NCBI GenBank assembly: GCA_964004625.1
Contig: CAXFOB010000020.1
Span: forward strand, 1 to 42,701
Direction of reading: 5' to 3'
Origin: GCA-002697625 sp002697625
Lineage (GTDB): Bacteria > Bacteroidota > Bacteroidia > Flavobacteriales > BACL11
Length of the DNA stretch: 42,701 bases
Shown: in pieces, positions 15,917-24,539 of the stretch
How the letters are laid out: each line of letters starts with the position of its first letter
Position numbering within the stretch: position 1 is the stretch's first letter
Position numbers and translations under genes: made by a program
Notes under the pieces: generated by a model
The model's input: only the letters and a program-made list of their open reading frames with translations
Database searches by the model: none
Told to the model about the DNA's origin: nothing

Positions 15917-16611
15917 TGAATAAGAAAGTAATATTTGAAGATTTAGGAATGATTGATTATAAAAGGTGTTGGGAATATCAGGAGGAGGTTTTTGCAAAAA
16001 CTATTGAAACAAAAACGAGTAACAGAAGAAACTCTACAACAATTGAAACTACAAACTTGCTTATTTTTTGCGAGCACCCCCACGTATATACATTAGGAAA
16101 GAGCGGAGATGAGAAAAACCTTTTGGTCAATGAAGATTATTTAAAAAGTAGAGGAGCGACATTTTATAAGATTAATAGAGGAGGAGACATAACTTATCAT
16201 GGGCCGGGACAAATTGTAGGGTACCCTATTTTAGATTTGGAGAATTTTTTTACAGATATTCATAAATATCTTAGGTTGTTAGAGGAAGCGGTAATTCTTA
16301 CCTTAAAAGAATATGGATTAAACGGAGAAAGATCAGCAGGAGAAACAGGAGTTTGGTTTGATGTAGAAACCCCAAAAGCAAGAAAAATATGCGCTTTAGG
16401 AGTAAAAACAAGCAGATGGGTTAGTATGCATGGATTTGCTTTTAATGTAAACTCAGACTTATCTTATTTCGGACACATTATACCTTGTGGAATAACAGAC
16501 AAACAAGTAACTTCCTTGCAAAAAGAACTAGAAAGAGAGGTAGATATGGAAGGGGTAAAATTCAAACTAAAAAATCATATTTCAAACTTATTTGAAATGG
16601 AATTAATTTAA
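15916..16611 (+). CDS. lipB: Octanoyltransferase (lipoate biosynthesis)
   Basis: LipB moves octanoyl groups from acyl carrier protein to lipoate-dependent enzymes, the first step of de novo lipoylation. In the 231-residue protein I see CEHPHVYTLGKSG, the signature RGGDITYHGPGQIVGYPI, KICALGVKTSRWVSMHGFA (catalytic Lys) and the catalytic Cys in HIIPCGI, followed by VTSLQKE. It overlaps the isomerase stop by one base and ends 1 nt before the next gene. The partner lipA (Fe-S enzyme) is not in the window. Confidence 0.97.
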   Translation: MNKKVIFEDLGMIDYKRCWEYQEEVFAKTIETKTSNRRNSTTIETTNLLIFCEHPHVYTLGKSGDEKNLLVNEDYLKSRGATFYKINRGGDITYHGPGQIVGYPILDLENFFTDIHKYLRLLEEAVILTLKEYGLNGERSAGETGVWFDVETPKARKICALGVKTSRWVSMHGFAFNVNSDLSYFGHIIPCGITDKQVTSLQKELEREVDMEGVKFKLKNHISNLFEMELI

Positions 16612-16612
16612 G

Positions 16613-17779
16613 ATGAAAAAAAAACTAAAATACATATTGATAGTTTTTGCAATTTTAAATTTGCTTATTATAGTAAGTGGTAAAACGTGGATTTATAAAG
16701 CTGTTTCCGTAACTTATCTTAATGGACATACTTCATCTTATATTCATGACTATATTTTTTTCCCTTCTAACAAAATTCAAGATGGAGACCATCAAAAGTG
16801 GTTAATCTCTTCAAAATATAATAAGCGAGATACAACAAGCATGCAGTTACCACAATTTATTCAAGAATTAAATGATAGTCTCGAAACAACTGCTTTTTTG
16901 GTTATTAAAAATGATAGTATTTTATATGAGGAGTATTGGCATGGGTATTCAGAAGATAGTTTGAGCAACTCTTTTTCTATGTCTAAAAGCTGGGTTTCTA
17001 CTTTGATAGGCATAGCTATTAAAGATGGAAAGATTCACAATGAAAATCAAAAGGTGTGTGAATTTTTACCAAATTTTTGTGGCGAAAATGAAAAAGATTT
17101 AAGTATAAAACACCTTCTTACTATGAGTTCTGGACTTGATTGGGATGAAAATTATTACAACCCAATAGGACAAACCGCTGAAGCTTATTACGGCACCAAC
17201 CTTAAGGATTTGGTTATGAATTTAAAAGTTATTGAACCTTCAGGAGAAGTGTTTAAATATCATAGTTCATGTACTCAGTTATTAGCGTTTGTTTTAGAAC
17301 AAGCTACCGGAAAAACCATTAGTGAGTATACTTCAGAAAAACTTTGGAAGCCCATGGGAGCAAAGCACCCCGCACTTTGTAATACAGATGTTCAAGGTGG
17401 TGATGAGAAAGCTTTTTGTTGTATTAATTCAAACGCAAGAGATTTCGCTCGTTTAGGAAAATTATATCTAAATAAAGGGAACTGGAATGGGACTCAATTG
17501 ATAGACACCTCCTTTGTTGACAAGGCAACTTCTTCAGCAGATTTGTTAGATGAGAATGGTTTTAAAAACACAAATTACGGATACCAATTTTGGATTGCCG
17601 AAAGAGGGGGTTATCAAGTATTTTATGCTAGAGGATTATGGGGTCAATATGTAATTTGTATTCCTGAGCTAGATATGATAGTAGTAAGATTAGGTAGAAA
17701 ATTTGCAGAATGTTCAGATGACGGACACCATCCTGATTTTTATAAATTTATAGACGCCGCGCTAGAAATGTATAACTAA
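16613..17779 (+). CDS. Membrane-anchored serine hydrolase, beta-lactamase class C fold
   Basis: A 388-residue protein with an N-terminal hydrophobic segment (about 6-24) and no lipobox or clear cleavage site, so it is probably anchored in the inner membrane with the enzyme in the periplasm. The catalytic domain has the SxxK motif SMSK (122-125), ISIKHLLTMSSGLDWDE-type sequence near 160-175, and the second motif as YHS in FKYHSSCTQLLAF. A C-terminal block GLWGQYVICIPELDMIVVRLG occupies the place of the KTG strand. The family includes esterases, peptidases and beta-lactamases, and the substrate cannot be told. It overlaps the next gene by one base. Confidence 0.85.
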   Translation: MKKKLKYILIVFAILNLLIIVSGKTWIYKAVSVTYLNGHTSSYIHDYIFFPSNKIQDGDHQKWLISSKYNKRDTTSMQLPQFIQELNDSLETTAFLVIKNDSILYEEYWHGYSEDSLSNSFSMSKSWVSTLIGIAIKDGKIHNENQKVCEFLPNFCGENEKDLSIKHLLTMSSGLDWDENYYNPIGQTAEAYYGTNLKDLVMNLKVIEPSGEVFKYHSSCTQLLAFVLEQATGKTISEYTSEKLWKPMGAKHPALCNTDVQGGDEKAFCCINSNARDFARLGKLYLNKGNWNGTQLIDTSFVDKATSSADLLDENGFKNTNYGYQFWIAERGGYQVFYARGLWGQYVICIPELDMIVVRLGRKFAECSDDGHHPDFYKFIDAALEMYN

Positions 17780-18498
17780 TGTTATCAGATTTAAAAATAA
17801 ATAAAGTTCTCTTTTTGGATATTGAAACAGTTCCCATTAAATATAATTTTGAAGATTTATCTCCAGAATTTCAGAAACTTTGGGAAGAAAAAACAGCTTG
17901 GCAAAGAAAAGATGAATTTACTCCTTCAGAGTTTTACAAACGGAAGGCGGGTGTAATGGCTGAATTTGCTAAAATCATTTGTATTTCGGTGGGGTATTTG
18001 TTTGCCGAAAAAGGAGAACAACATTTCAGGATAAAATCATTTTATGGAGATGATGAAAAAGATCTTTTAAAAGAATTCAACACCCTCTTAACCACACAAT
18101 TTTCAACTATACAACACCAGCTTTGCGCTCACAATGGTAAGCAGTTCGACTTTCCTTTTTTAGCTAGAAGAATATTGGTGAATGGACTTAAGCTACCAAA
18201 AATTTTGGATATCGCGGGTAAAAAACCATGGGAAGTAAATCATTTAGATACAATGGAGTTATGGAGGTTTGGTGATTATAAAAATTACAGCTCTATAAAA
18301 TTACTATCCGCTCTATTTGATATCCCGACTCCAAAAGATGATATTGATGGAAGCCAGGTTGCTAGAGTCTATTGGGAAGAAGGAGACTTGGAACGAATAA
18401 AAACTTATTGCCAAAAAGATACACTTACAGTAGCTCAGTTACTGTTAAAATATAAAGGAAAAGATTTAATAAAAGAAGAAAACATAGAGTTTGTATAA
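17779..18498 (+). CDS. Predicted 3'-5' exonuclease, DnaQ-like/PolB-type
   Basis: A 239-residue ribonuclease H-fold exonuclease resembling the stand-alone proofreading domain of family B polymerases. The DEDD metal ligands are visible: FLDIETVPI (Exo I), AHNGKQFDFPFLARRIL (Exo II) and CQKDTLTVAQLLLKY (Exo III, with the aspartate in QKD). The DTMELWRF and IDGSQVARVYW segments fit the same family. It has no polymerase domain. It is the last gene of the isomerase-lipB operon, and its ATG shares a base with the previous stop. A role in nucleic-acid proofreading or repair is an inference. Confidence 0.85.
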   Translation: MLSDLKINKVLFLDIETVPIKYNFEDLSPEFQKLWEEKTAWQRKDEFTPSEFYKRKAGVMAEFAKIICISVGYLFAEKGEQHFRIKSFYGDDEKDLLKEFNTLLTTQFSTIQHQLCAHNGKQFDFPFLARRILVNGLKLPKILDIAGKKPWEVNHLDTMELWRFGDYKNYSSIKLLSALFDIPTPKDDIDGSQVARVYWEEGDLERIKTYCQKDTLTVAQLLLKYKGKDLIKEENIEFV

Positions 18499-18545
18499 CT
18501 GATAAAGAAAAACTACTTTTATACGCTTAAAAATATAAAAATAAA

Positions 18546-20345
18546 ATGAGTAACACATTATTAGAATTTAAAAATTTAGTAACCGAGTTTAAAACGGAAG
18601 GATCCTCTGTAAAGGCAGTAAAGGGAGTGAGTTTTACATTAAACAAAGGCGAAACTATAGGTATTGTAGGGGAGTCTGGATCAGGAAAGTCAGTTACTTC
18701 ACTTTCAGCTATGAGATTAATCCCAAATCCGCCAGGAGAAATTACGGGAGGAGAAATTATTTTTCATAAAAACGATGGCACTTCAGTTGATTTACTTAAT
18801 ATTTCTGAAGAAGAAATGAGAAGTTATAGAGGAAATGATATTGCGATGATTTTCCAAGAACCAATGACTTCTTTAAATCCTGTTTTTACCTGTGGAGATC
18901 AGGTTATTGAAGCTATTATGTTGCATCAAAATGTTACCAAGCAAAAAGCAAAAGAAGTTACTATAAAACTTTTTGAAGAGGTTCAGCTACCAGAACCAGA
19001 AAGGATTTACTCTACTTATCCTCACCAAATTTCTGGTGGACAGAAACAAAGGGTAATGATAGCAATGGCAATGAGTTGCCAACCATCTGTATTAATTGCG
19101 GACGAACCAACTACAGCATTAGACGTAACAGTACAAAAAACAATTTTGGAGTTGATGCAAAAACTTCAAAAAGAAAGAGATATGGGAATAATGTTTATTA
19201 CGCACGATTTAGGAGTTATTGCAGAACTTGCAGATAAGGTTGTGGTAATGTATAAAGGAGATATTGTGGAACAAGGAAATGTTTGGGATATATTTACAAA
19301 CCCCCAACACCCTTATACAAAAGGATTATTAGCTTGCCGTCCCCCTTTAGACAAAAGATATACTTTCTTGCCAACAGTTTCTGATTTCATGAAGGTTGAT
19401 GATGGTGGTAATATTATAGACAATGGCATTTCTGTATTGGACTTCACTAAAGATTTAACCATACCAGATAGCAATAGAAAAGCAAAACAAGAAAAACTGT
19501 TTGCACAAGAACCAATTTTACAGATAAAGAATTTAAAAACTCATTTTCCTATTAGAAATGGATTTTTTGGTGGAGTTACTGGACATGTAAAAGCAGTGGA
19601 TGACATTAGCTTTGATGTGTACCCTGGAGAAACATTAGGTTTAGTGGGAGAAAGTGGTTGTGGTAAAACGACTTGTGGTAGAACTATTTTACGACTTGAA
19701 GAACCAACATCCGGACAAATGATTTACAAAGGCAAAGATATTGTTAAAATGAACGCGGAAGAATTAAGATCTTTTCGTAAAGAAGTACAAATTATTTTTC
19801 AAGATCCATATTCTTCTTTAAACCCTAGAATGACTATTGGTAATGCAATAATGGAGCCTATGCAAGTTCATGAGATTTTAGAAAATGACGAGCAGAGAAA
19901 AAAGAGGGTCGAAGAACTTTTAGCAAGAGTAAGTTTAGACCCCTCACATTTTTATAGATATCCACATGAGTTTTCAGGGGGACAAAGACAAAGAATTGGT
20001 ATTGCTAGAGCTTTAGCGGTGAATCCTAAATTTATTATTTGTGATGAGTCCGTTTCCGCATTGGATGTTTCAGTACAAGCACAGGTTTTAAATTTGTTAA
20101 ATGAGTTAAAGGAAGAATTTGGATTGACCTATATTTTTATTTCTCACGATTTATCTGTAGTAAAATACATGAGTGATCGAATGGTGGTTATGCAAACGGG
20201 TAAAATTGAAGAAATGGGAGACGCAGATCAGATTTACAACAAACCAGGAACAACCTATACTCAGAAATTAATTGATGCAATTCCGGAAGGAAAATTAGAG
20301 GATATTAAAAAACACTTAGCAAGCAAGGGGGTTAAAGTTGGTTAA
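18546..20345 (+). CDS. Fused dipeptide/oligopeptide ABC transporter ATPase (DppDF/YejF type)
   Basis: A 599-residue cytoplasmic ATPase with two complete nucleotide-binding domains, fusing the usual DppD and DppF. NBD1 has Walker A GESGSGKS (42-49), signature SGGQKQR and Walker B LIADEPTTALD. NBD2 (from about 325) has GESGCGKTT, SGGQRQR and IICDESVSALD. Both halves carry the nickel/peptide-type C-terminal extension (HPYTKGLLACRPP after NBD1; TQKLIDAIPEG at the end). Permease and binding-protein genes are not nearby, which is common in Bacteroidota. A 47-nt gap with a weak TACTTTTA at 18513-18520 precedes it. Its last 8 bp overlap a flavoprotein fragment. Confidence 0.93.
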   Translation: MSNTLLEFKNLVTEFKTEGSSVKAVKGVSFTLNKGETIGIVGESGSGKSVTSLSAMRLIPNPPGEITGGEIIFHKNDGTSVDLLNISEEEMRSYRGNDIAMIFQEPMTSLNPVFTCGDQVIEAIMLHQNVTKQKAKEVTIKLFEEVQLPEPERIYSTYPHQISGGQKQRVMIAMAMSCQPSVLIADEPTTALDVTVQKTILELMQKLQKERDMGIMFITHDLGVIAELADKVVVMYKGDIVEQGNVWDIFTNPQHPYTKGLLACRPPLDKRYTFLPTVSDFMKVDDGGNIIDNGISVLDFTKDLTIPDSNRKAKQEKLFAQEPILQIKNLKTHFPIRNGFFGGVTGHVKAVDDISFDVYPGETLGLVGESGCGKTTCGRTILRLEEPTSGQMIYKGKDIVKMNAEELRSFRKEVQIIFQDPYSSLNPRMTIGNAIMEPMQVHEILENDEQRKKRVEELLARVSLDPSHFYRYPHEFSGGQRQRIGIARALAVNPKFIICDESVSALDVSVQAQVLNLLNELKEEFGLTYIFISHDLSVVKYMSDRMVVMQTGKIEEMGDADQIYNKPGTTYTQKLIDAIPEGKLEDIKKHLASKGVKVG

Positions 20346-20595
20346 ATGGGAAGAGGTAAAACAATTCAAAATCTGTAATGATAGTTATTTGGTTAATGGA
20401 ACAACTACTTTTAAAGAGGAATTTGTTACCTGTGGTGGTATAAGTTTAGAAAACGTAAACTTTAAAACCGTAGAGAGTAAACATATAAAAAACCTTGACT
20501 TTGCGGGAGAAATACCGGATGTCGATGGCATAATAGGTGGTTTTAATTTTCAAGCAGCATGGATAACTGCATTTATTGCCTCAAAACTAAACTAA
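20338..20595 (+). pseudogene. C-terminal fragment of an HI0933/YhiN-family flavoprotein
   Basis: The 85 codons match only the end of the ~400-residue HI0933-like FAD/NAD(P) oxidoreductases. The hallmark blocks are present in order: FVTCGGISLENVNFKTVESK, NLDFAGEIPDVDG and GGFNFQAAWITAF (family VTaGGV...TmeSK, yFaGEvlDvdG, GGYNlQ.Aw). The N-terminal Rossmann motif and the middle are absent, and the upstream DNA is the ABC ATPase gene, overlapped by 8 bp. The only start is TTG at 20338, inside the ABC gene. The stop overlaps the ATG of the rluF-like gene. The stub is well conserved, with no internal stops, so it may be recent or may have been retained as a small protein; I favour a deletion remnant. 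Confidence 0.65.
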
Positions 20596-21338
20596 TGAGC
20601 GAAGCAAAACTTACCAGAATAAATAAATTTCTTTCAGAAATTGGATATTGTTCGAGAAGAGCAGCAGACAAGCTAATAGAGCGGGGAAGAGTGAAAATAA
20701 ATGGAGAGGTTCCGTTGATGGGAACAAAAATTTCAGATGAGGACGAGGTATGTGTAAATGGAAAAGTAGTACACAGAGCTAAAAAGAAAAAAATGGTTTA
20801 TATTGCCTTTAATAAACCAAGAGGAATTGTTTGTACTACTGATCAGATAAGAGAGAAGGACAATATAATTGATTATATCAATTATCCCACAAGGATATTT
20901 CCTGTTGGAAGATTGGACAAACCCTCAGAAGGGTTAATTTTCCTCACTAATGATGGAGATATTGTAAACAAGATCTTAAGAGCTAGAAATAATCATGAAA
21001 AAGAGTATGAAGTGTGTGTTGATAAACCCGTAACAAAGGAATTTGTGAGATCCATGCAGAATGGAGTTCCCATTCTAGATACGATTACTCGAAAATGTAA
21101 AGTGAAACAAACAGGAAAAAAGACTTTTAAAATTATCTTAACTCAAGGTTTAAATCGCCAAATTCGTAGGATGTGTGAATATTTAGGTTACGAGGTAAAG
21201 CAGTTAAAAAGAGTAAGGATTATGAATATAAATTTAGATGTAAAATTAGGGGAATATAGAGATTTTACTTATTCAGAGTTAAATACACTAAACCAACTTC
21301 TATCCAACTCTTCTAAAACGTTTGATAAGGATTTATAA
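20595..21338 (+). CDS. rluF: 23S rRNA pseudouridine synthase, RluF-like
   Basis: A 247-residue RNA-modifying enzyme of the RsuA/RluB/E/F branch. It has an N-terminal S4 RNA-binding domain (RINKFLSEIGYCSRRAADKL then VKINGEV) and a catalytic domain with YIAFNKPRGIVCTTD, the catalytic Asp in FPVGRLDKPSEGLIFLTND, EKEYEVCVDKPVT, and LTQGLNRQIRRMCEYLGYEV. The RLDKPSEG and QGLNRQIRRMC variants are those I associate with RluF (E. coli U2604). The start at 20595 overlaps the preceding stop; an earlier in-frame ATG (20559) would lie inside the flavoprotein stub and is unlikely. The 3' end overlaps the convergent DUF3050 gene by 6 bp. Confidence 0.9.
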   Translation: MSEAKLTRINKFLSEIGYCSRRAADKLIERGRVKINGEVPLMGTKISDEDEVCVNGKVVHRAKKKKMVYIAFNKPRGIVCTTDQIREKDNIIDYINYPTRIFPVGRLDKPSEGLIFLTNDGDIVNKILRARNNHEKEYEVCVDKPVTKEFVRSMQNGVPILDTITRKCKVKQTGKKTFKIILTQGLNRQIRRMCEYLGYEVKQLKRVRIMNINLDVKLGEYRDFTYSELNTLNQLLSNSSKTFDKDL

Positions 21339-22070
21339 TTTTTCCACAACCATATCCCACAAATTTTTACGAGCAATTAAGGAACTGATAGCTGTTTCTT
21401 CAACTTCCTTCCATTTCTTTTCATCCTCTCCGCATAAATCAGAAATAAGTTGTAGAGCAAGCGGCCCGTGTTCTCCTCCATCTAATTCAATATGTCTTTC
21501 TAGATAGTACACAAACTTATCTAGTTTATTATCGGTATTGTATTCCTCTACAATAGCGGTAAACATATCTGGTATTAAATCTTCTCTACCAAATGTAAAA
21601 GCAGAGGCAATTTTATGGGCCTCACCGCTGTTTATCACATCAAAAGTAGATTTTAAAAAACTATTAATCCCCTCGCTTACCGATGGAATATTATTTTTAG
21701 AAACATCAGCTACAAAACATTCAATTGGACCTGTATTCGCCCCTGATTGTTTCATAGCATCTAAATACATTTCATAGTGTGAAGATGGGTTTCCGTCTGC
21801 GTCTACATCACTTTCTTCTTCCAAAACAATAGAGTTTATTAACCTTCTTATTTGTGTGTCACCAACAGGTTTCCACGGAGATGAGGTACAGGTAAGTATA
21901 GATTGTAGAGCTTTCAACAATGACATAAAATCCCAAACAGCATACACATGATGTTCCATCAAAACAGCAATATCTTCCACGCTATTCATTTTTTTATATA
22001 GTGCGTGATTTACAATTTTCTCTTTATAAGATTGAATGTTTTTATTTATTTCTAAAATTTTAGGATTCAT
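21333..22070 (-). CDS. DUF3050 protein, heme-oxygenase-like fold
   Basis: A 245-residue soluble helical protein matching DUF3050: VNHALYKKMNSVEDIAVLMEHHVYAVWDFMSLLKALQ in outline, then HYEMYLDAMKQSGA, ASAFTFGREDLIPDMF, and YYLERHIELDGGEHGP with its conserved His/Asp/Glu/His cluster. These histidines and carboxylates fit the heme-oxygenase-like/diiron superfamily. I start at 22070 (MNPKILEINK); an earlier ATG at 22112 lies inside the preceding gene. It is the last gene of the SUF operon. A link to iron or heme chemistry is plausible from context only. Confidence 0.8.
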   Translation of the reverse strand: MNPKILEINKNIQSYKEKIVNHALYKKMNSVEDIAVLMEHHVYAVWDFMSLLKALQSILTCTSSPWKPVGDTQIRRLINSIVLEEESDVDADGNPSSHYEMYLDAMKQSGANTGPIECFVADVSKNNIPSVSEGINSFLKSTFDVINSGEAHKIASAFTFGREDLIPDMFTAIVEEYNTDNKLDKFVYYLERHIELDGGEHGPLALQLISDLCGEDEKKWKEVEETAISSLIARKNLWDMVVEKL

Positions 22071-22575
22071 TTTTTCTTTTATATACTGGAACAGCCGAGC
22101 AGGCCTCTCCAAACATTAAACTACTAACACTATTTTGCAATTTTTGTGTAATTGCAATATATAACGATTCACTCAAAGGGATATTGCCACAACCCTTTAC
22201 AATCACTTTTTTTTCTTTAAATTTTTCAGAATCTATATCAAAAATATTTTTTAATAAGATTTTTTGAAAAACCTCTTCTTTAGTTCCAAAATAAAGGTTA
22301 GAACAAATAGGGATTAAATAAGATGAAACCAACATGTAAGCCCACATAGGAATAATAGCTTCTGCACTACAATAAAGAGCTACTGTATCTCCTTTATATC
22401 TTGAAAAATCAAACTCTTTTAAGAAGGATCGAAAGTCTTTTTCTTTTAAAATAATTCCTTCAAACAACAAATCTTTTACATCAAAAATTAGTATGTTTTC
22501 TTTAGGAGCATAATCCGAAAGATCAATAGTAATTAATTTACTGTTAGCTACTCTGTTTACAATTTCTTTACTCAT
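22060..22575 (-). CDS. DUF2480 family protein
   Basis: A 171-residue cytoplasmic protein of a Bacteroidota-restricted family (DUF2480) that I know as a regular companion of SUF genes. Landmarks are EIVNRVANSKLITIDLSDY at the N terminus, ILIFDVKDLLFEGIILKEKDFR, AEAIIPMWAYMLV, and a C-terminal VIVKGCGNIPLSESLYIAIT. Cysteines occur in SAEAI-preceding YCS, CSNLYFG, KGCGN and EACSAVP. Its function is unknown. It follows the DUF59 gene by 2 nt and overlaps the DUF3050 start by 11 bp, so the three are co-expressed. Confidence 0.85.
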   Translation of the reverse strand: MSKEIVNRVANSKLITIDLSDYAPKENILIFDVKDLLFEGIILKEKDFRSFLKEFDFSRYKGDTVALYCSAEAIIPMWAYMLVSSYLIPICSNLYFGTKEEVFQKILLKNIFDIDSEKFKEKKVIVKGCGNIPLSESLYIAITQKLQNSVSSLMFGEACSAVPVYKRKNES

Positions 22576-22577
22576 TT

Positions 22578-22901
22578 TTATAACATTCCCAATTCTAATT
22601 TTGCTTCTTCACTCATCATATCTTTTGTCCATACAGGTTCAAATACTATTTCCACAGAAACATCTTTTACGGCAGGAACAACCTTTACCTTTTCCTCAAC
22701 TTCCACAGGAAGAGTTTCAGCAACAGGACAGTTTGGAGAGGTTAGTGTCATCGTAATCTTCACGTCACAATCTTCACTTACATGAATATCGTAAATTAAA
22801 CCTAAAGCATAAATATTAACAGGAATTTCAGGGTCATAAATTTCACAGATAACCTCAACCACCTCTTCTCCAATCTTTTGTAACTCTTCTTCTGTTTTCA
22901 T
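22578..22901 (-). CDS. sufT: SUF-associated DUF59/MIP18-family Fe-S assembly protein
   Basis: A 107-residue protein of the DUF59 (MIP18/PaaD-like) family, members of which help mature Fe-S proteins. The motif run is IYDPEIPVNIYALGLIYDI, then ITMTLTSPNCPVAETLP with the conserved cysteine, and VEIVFEPVWTKDMMSEEAK. It stands between sufE and DUF2480, with gaps of 4 and 2 nt. The symbol follows common usage for SUF-linked DUF59 proteins and is less certain than the family call. Confidence 0.9.
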   Translation of the reverse strand: MKTEEELQKIGEEVVEVICEIYDPEIPVNIYALGLIYDIHVSEDCDVKITMTLTSPNCPVAETLPVEVEEKVKVVPAVKDVSVEIVFEPVWTKDMMSEEAKLELGML

Positions 22902-22905
22902 TATA

Positions 22906-23322
22906 TTATTTGTCTAGAGCTATCGCGTACAACTTCATTTGTTTAATCATTGATAACAAGCCATTCGCTCTTGTAGCAGAAAGCTGTTCTTTTAATCCGA
23001 TTTTATTAATAAAGTCTAAATCTGCATGAGCAATATCATTTGCACTTTGTCCGGACAATAACCTAATTAATAACGCAACAATACCTTTAGTCATAATAGC
23101 ATCACTATCAGCAGAAAAGATTATATTACCACTATTTTCTTCAGCATGTAACCAAACCCTACTTTGACATCCCTTTATTAGGTTTTCTTCAATCTTATAC
23201 TTTTCATCAATAGCAGGAAGATCTTTTCCTAAATCAATTAGGTACTCGTACTTCTGAATCCAGTCCTCAAACATGTCGAAATCTTCTAATATTTCTTCTT
23301 GTATTTCTTCAATCGTTTGCAT
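22906..23322 (-). CDS. sufE: Cysteine desulfuration protein SufE
   Basis: SufE accepts persulfide sulfur from SufS and passes it to the SufBCD scaffold. The 138-residue length is right. The acceptor cysteine is in LIKGCQSRVWLHAE. Other family segments are QKYEYLIDLGKDLPAI, ADSDAIMTKGIVALLIRLLSGQS and the C-terminal GLKEQLSATRANGLLSMIKQMK. It starts 2 nt after sufS ends. Confidence 0.95.
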   Translation of the reverse strand: MQTIEEIQEEILEDFDMFEDWIQKYEYLIDLGKDLPAIDEKYKIEENLIKGCQSRVWLHAEENSGNIIFSADSDAIMTKGIVALLIRLLSGQSANDIAHADLDFINKIGLKEQLSATRANGLLSMIKQMKLYAIALDK

Positions 23323-23324
23323 AT

Positions 23325-24539
23325 TTATGACAACATTTGTTTTGCTTTTTTAATAGATTCTATACAAACATCAATTTCTTCTTTAGTGTTGTAAATTGCT
23401 AAAGAAATCCTTGCGGTTCCTGGAATATTAAATCTTTCCATTATTGGTTGTGTACAGTGATGGCCTGTTCTTATAGCGACTCCCATTTTGTCTAATAAAA
23501 CACCAATATCATAGGGGTGAATCCCTTCTATATTAAAAGAAATAATTCCGGATTTTTTTTCAGACGTGCCATATATCTTTACCCCTTCTATTTTTAATAT
23601 TTCCTGAGTAGCGTACTCTAAAAGATAGTTTTCGTGCTCTGCAATTGTATTAAACCCTAAATCAGAGATAAACTCAATCGCAGACTTAAAAGCAATAACA
23701 CCAGCAATATTAGGGGTTCCCGCTTCAAATTTATGAGGCAAGCAAGCGTAGGTTGTTTTTTTAAAACTCACGTCTTTTATCATTTCTCCCCCTCCTTGAT
23801 ATGGTGGAATTTCATTCAAAATATCTTCTTTTCCATACAACACTCCAACTCCAGTTGGTCCATACATTTTGTGGGCTGAAAAACAATACATATCCACATC
23901 TAATTCCTGCATATTTAGAGAAATATGAGAAGCCGCTTGTGCTCCATCAATTAACACTCTCGCTCCAATTTTATGAGCTTTTTCAATAAATTCCTTTATT
24001 GGGTTTATAGTGCCTAATGAATTAGAAATATGAGAGAGGGCTACAAGTTTTGTTTTTTTAGACAGCAGACTTTCAAATTTATTGATTTCTAACTCTCCAT
24101 TATCTTTTAGTGGAATAATTTTTAACACTGCCCCACTATATTCACAACACATTTGCCAAGGAACAATATTTGAGTGATGTTCCAGCTCAGAAATAATTAT
24201 TTCATCCCCCTTATTTAATAAGGAGCGGAAACCACTAGCCACTAAATTAATAGAGTCTGTAGTTCCCTTGGTAAAGATTATTTCATGTGTGTGTTCAGCT
24301 CCAATAAACTCTCTAATTACCTCTCTAGTCTCTTCAAACTTATCAGTTGCTAAACCACTTAAAAAATGAACCCCTCGATGAACATTAGAGTTTTCCTCTT
24401 TATAATAATTAGAAACTGTATCTATAACTGATTGCAATTTTTGAGTAGAAGCTCCATTATCAAAATATACCAAATCCCTTCCATTTACTTCTCGTTTAAG
24501 TATAGGAAATCGTTCTCTTATTTTGTCGACTTCAAACAT
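23325..24539 (-). CDS. sufS: Cysteine desulfurase SufS (group II)
   Basis: A PLP enzyme that takes sulfur from cysteine for Fe-S assembly. The 404-residue protein has VYFDNGASTQKL, NVHRGVHFLSGLATD, SELEHHSNIVPWQ, a PLP-binding Asp/Gln region in VLIDGAQAASH, the PLP lysine in CFSAHKMYGPTGVGVLYG, and the active cysteine in RTGHHCTQPIMERF, the short-loop arrangement of group II enzymes that need SufE. Its stop region and ATG abut: the sufD stop overlaps its start by one base. Confidence 0.97.
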   Translation of the reverse strand: MFEVDKIRERFPILKREVNGRDLVYFDNGASTQKLQSVIDTVSNYYKEENSNVHRGVHFLSGLATDKFEETREVIREFIGAEHTHEIIFTKGTTDSINLVASGFRSLLNKGDEIIISELEHHSNIVPWQMCCEYSGAVLKIIPLKDNGELEINKFESLLSKKTKLVALSHISNSLGTINPIKEFIEKAHKIGARVLIDGAQAASHISLNMQELDVDMYCFSAHKMYGPTGVGVLYGKEDILNEIPPYQGGGEMIKDVSFKKTTYACLPHKFEAGTPNIAGVIAFKSAIEFISDLGFNTIAEHENYLLEYATQEILKIEGVKIYGTSEKKSGIISFNIEGIHPYDIGVLLDKMGVAIRTGHHCTQPIMERFNIPGTARISLAIYNTKEEIDVCIESIKKAKQMLS

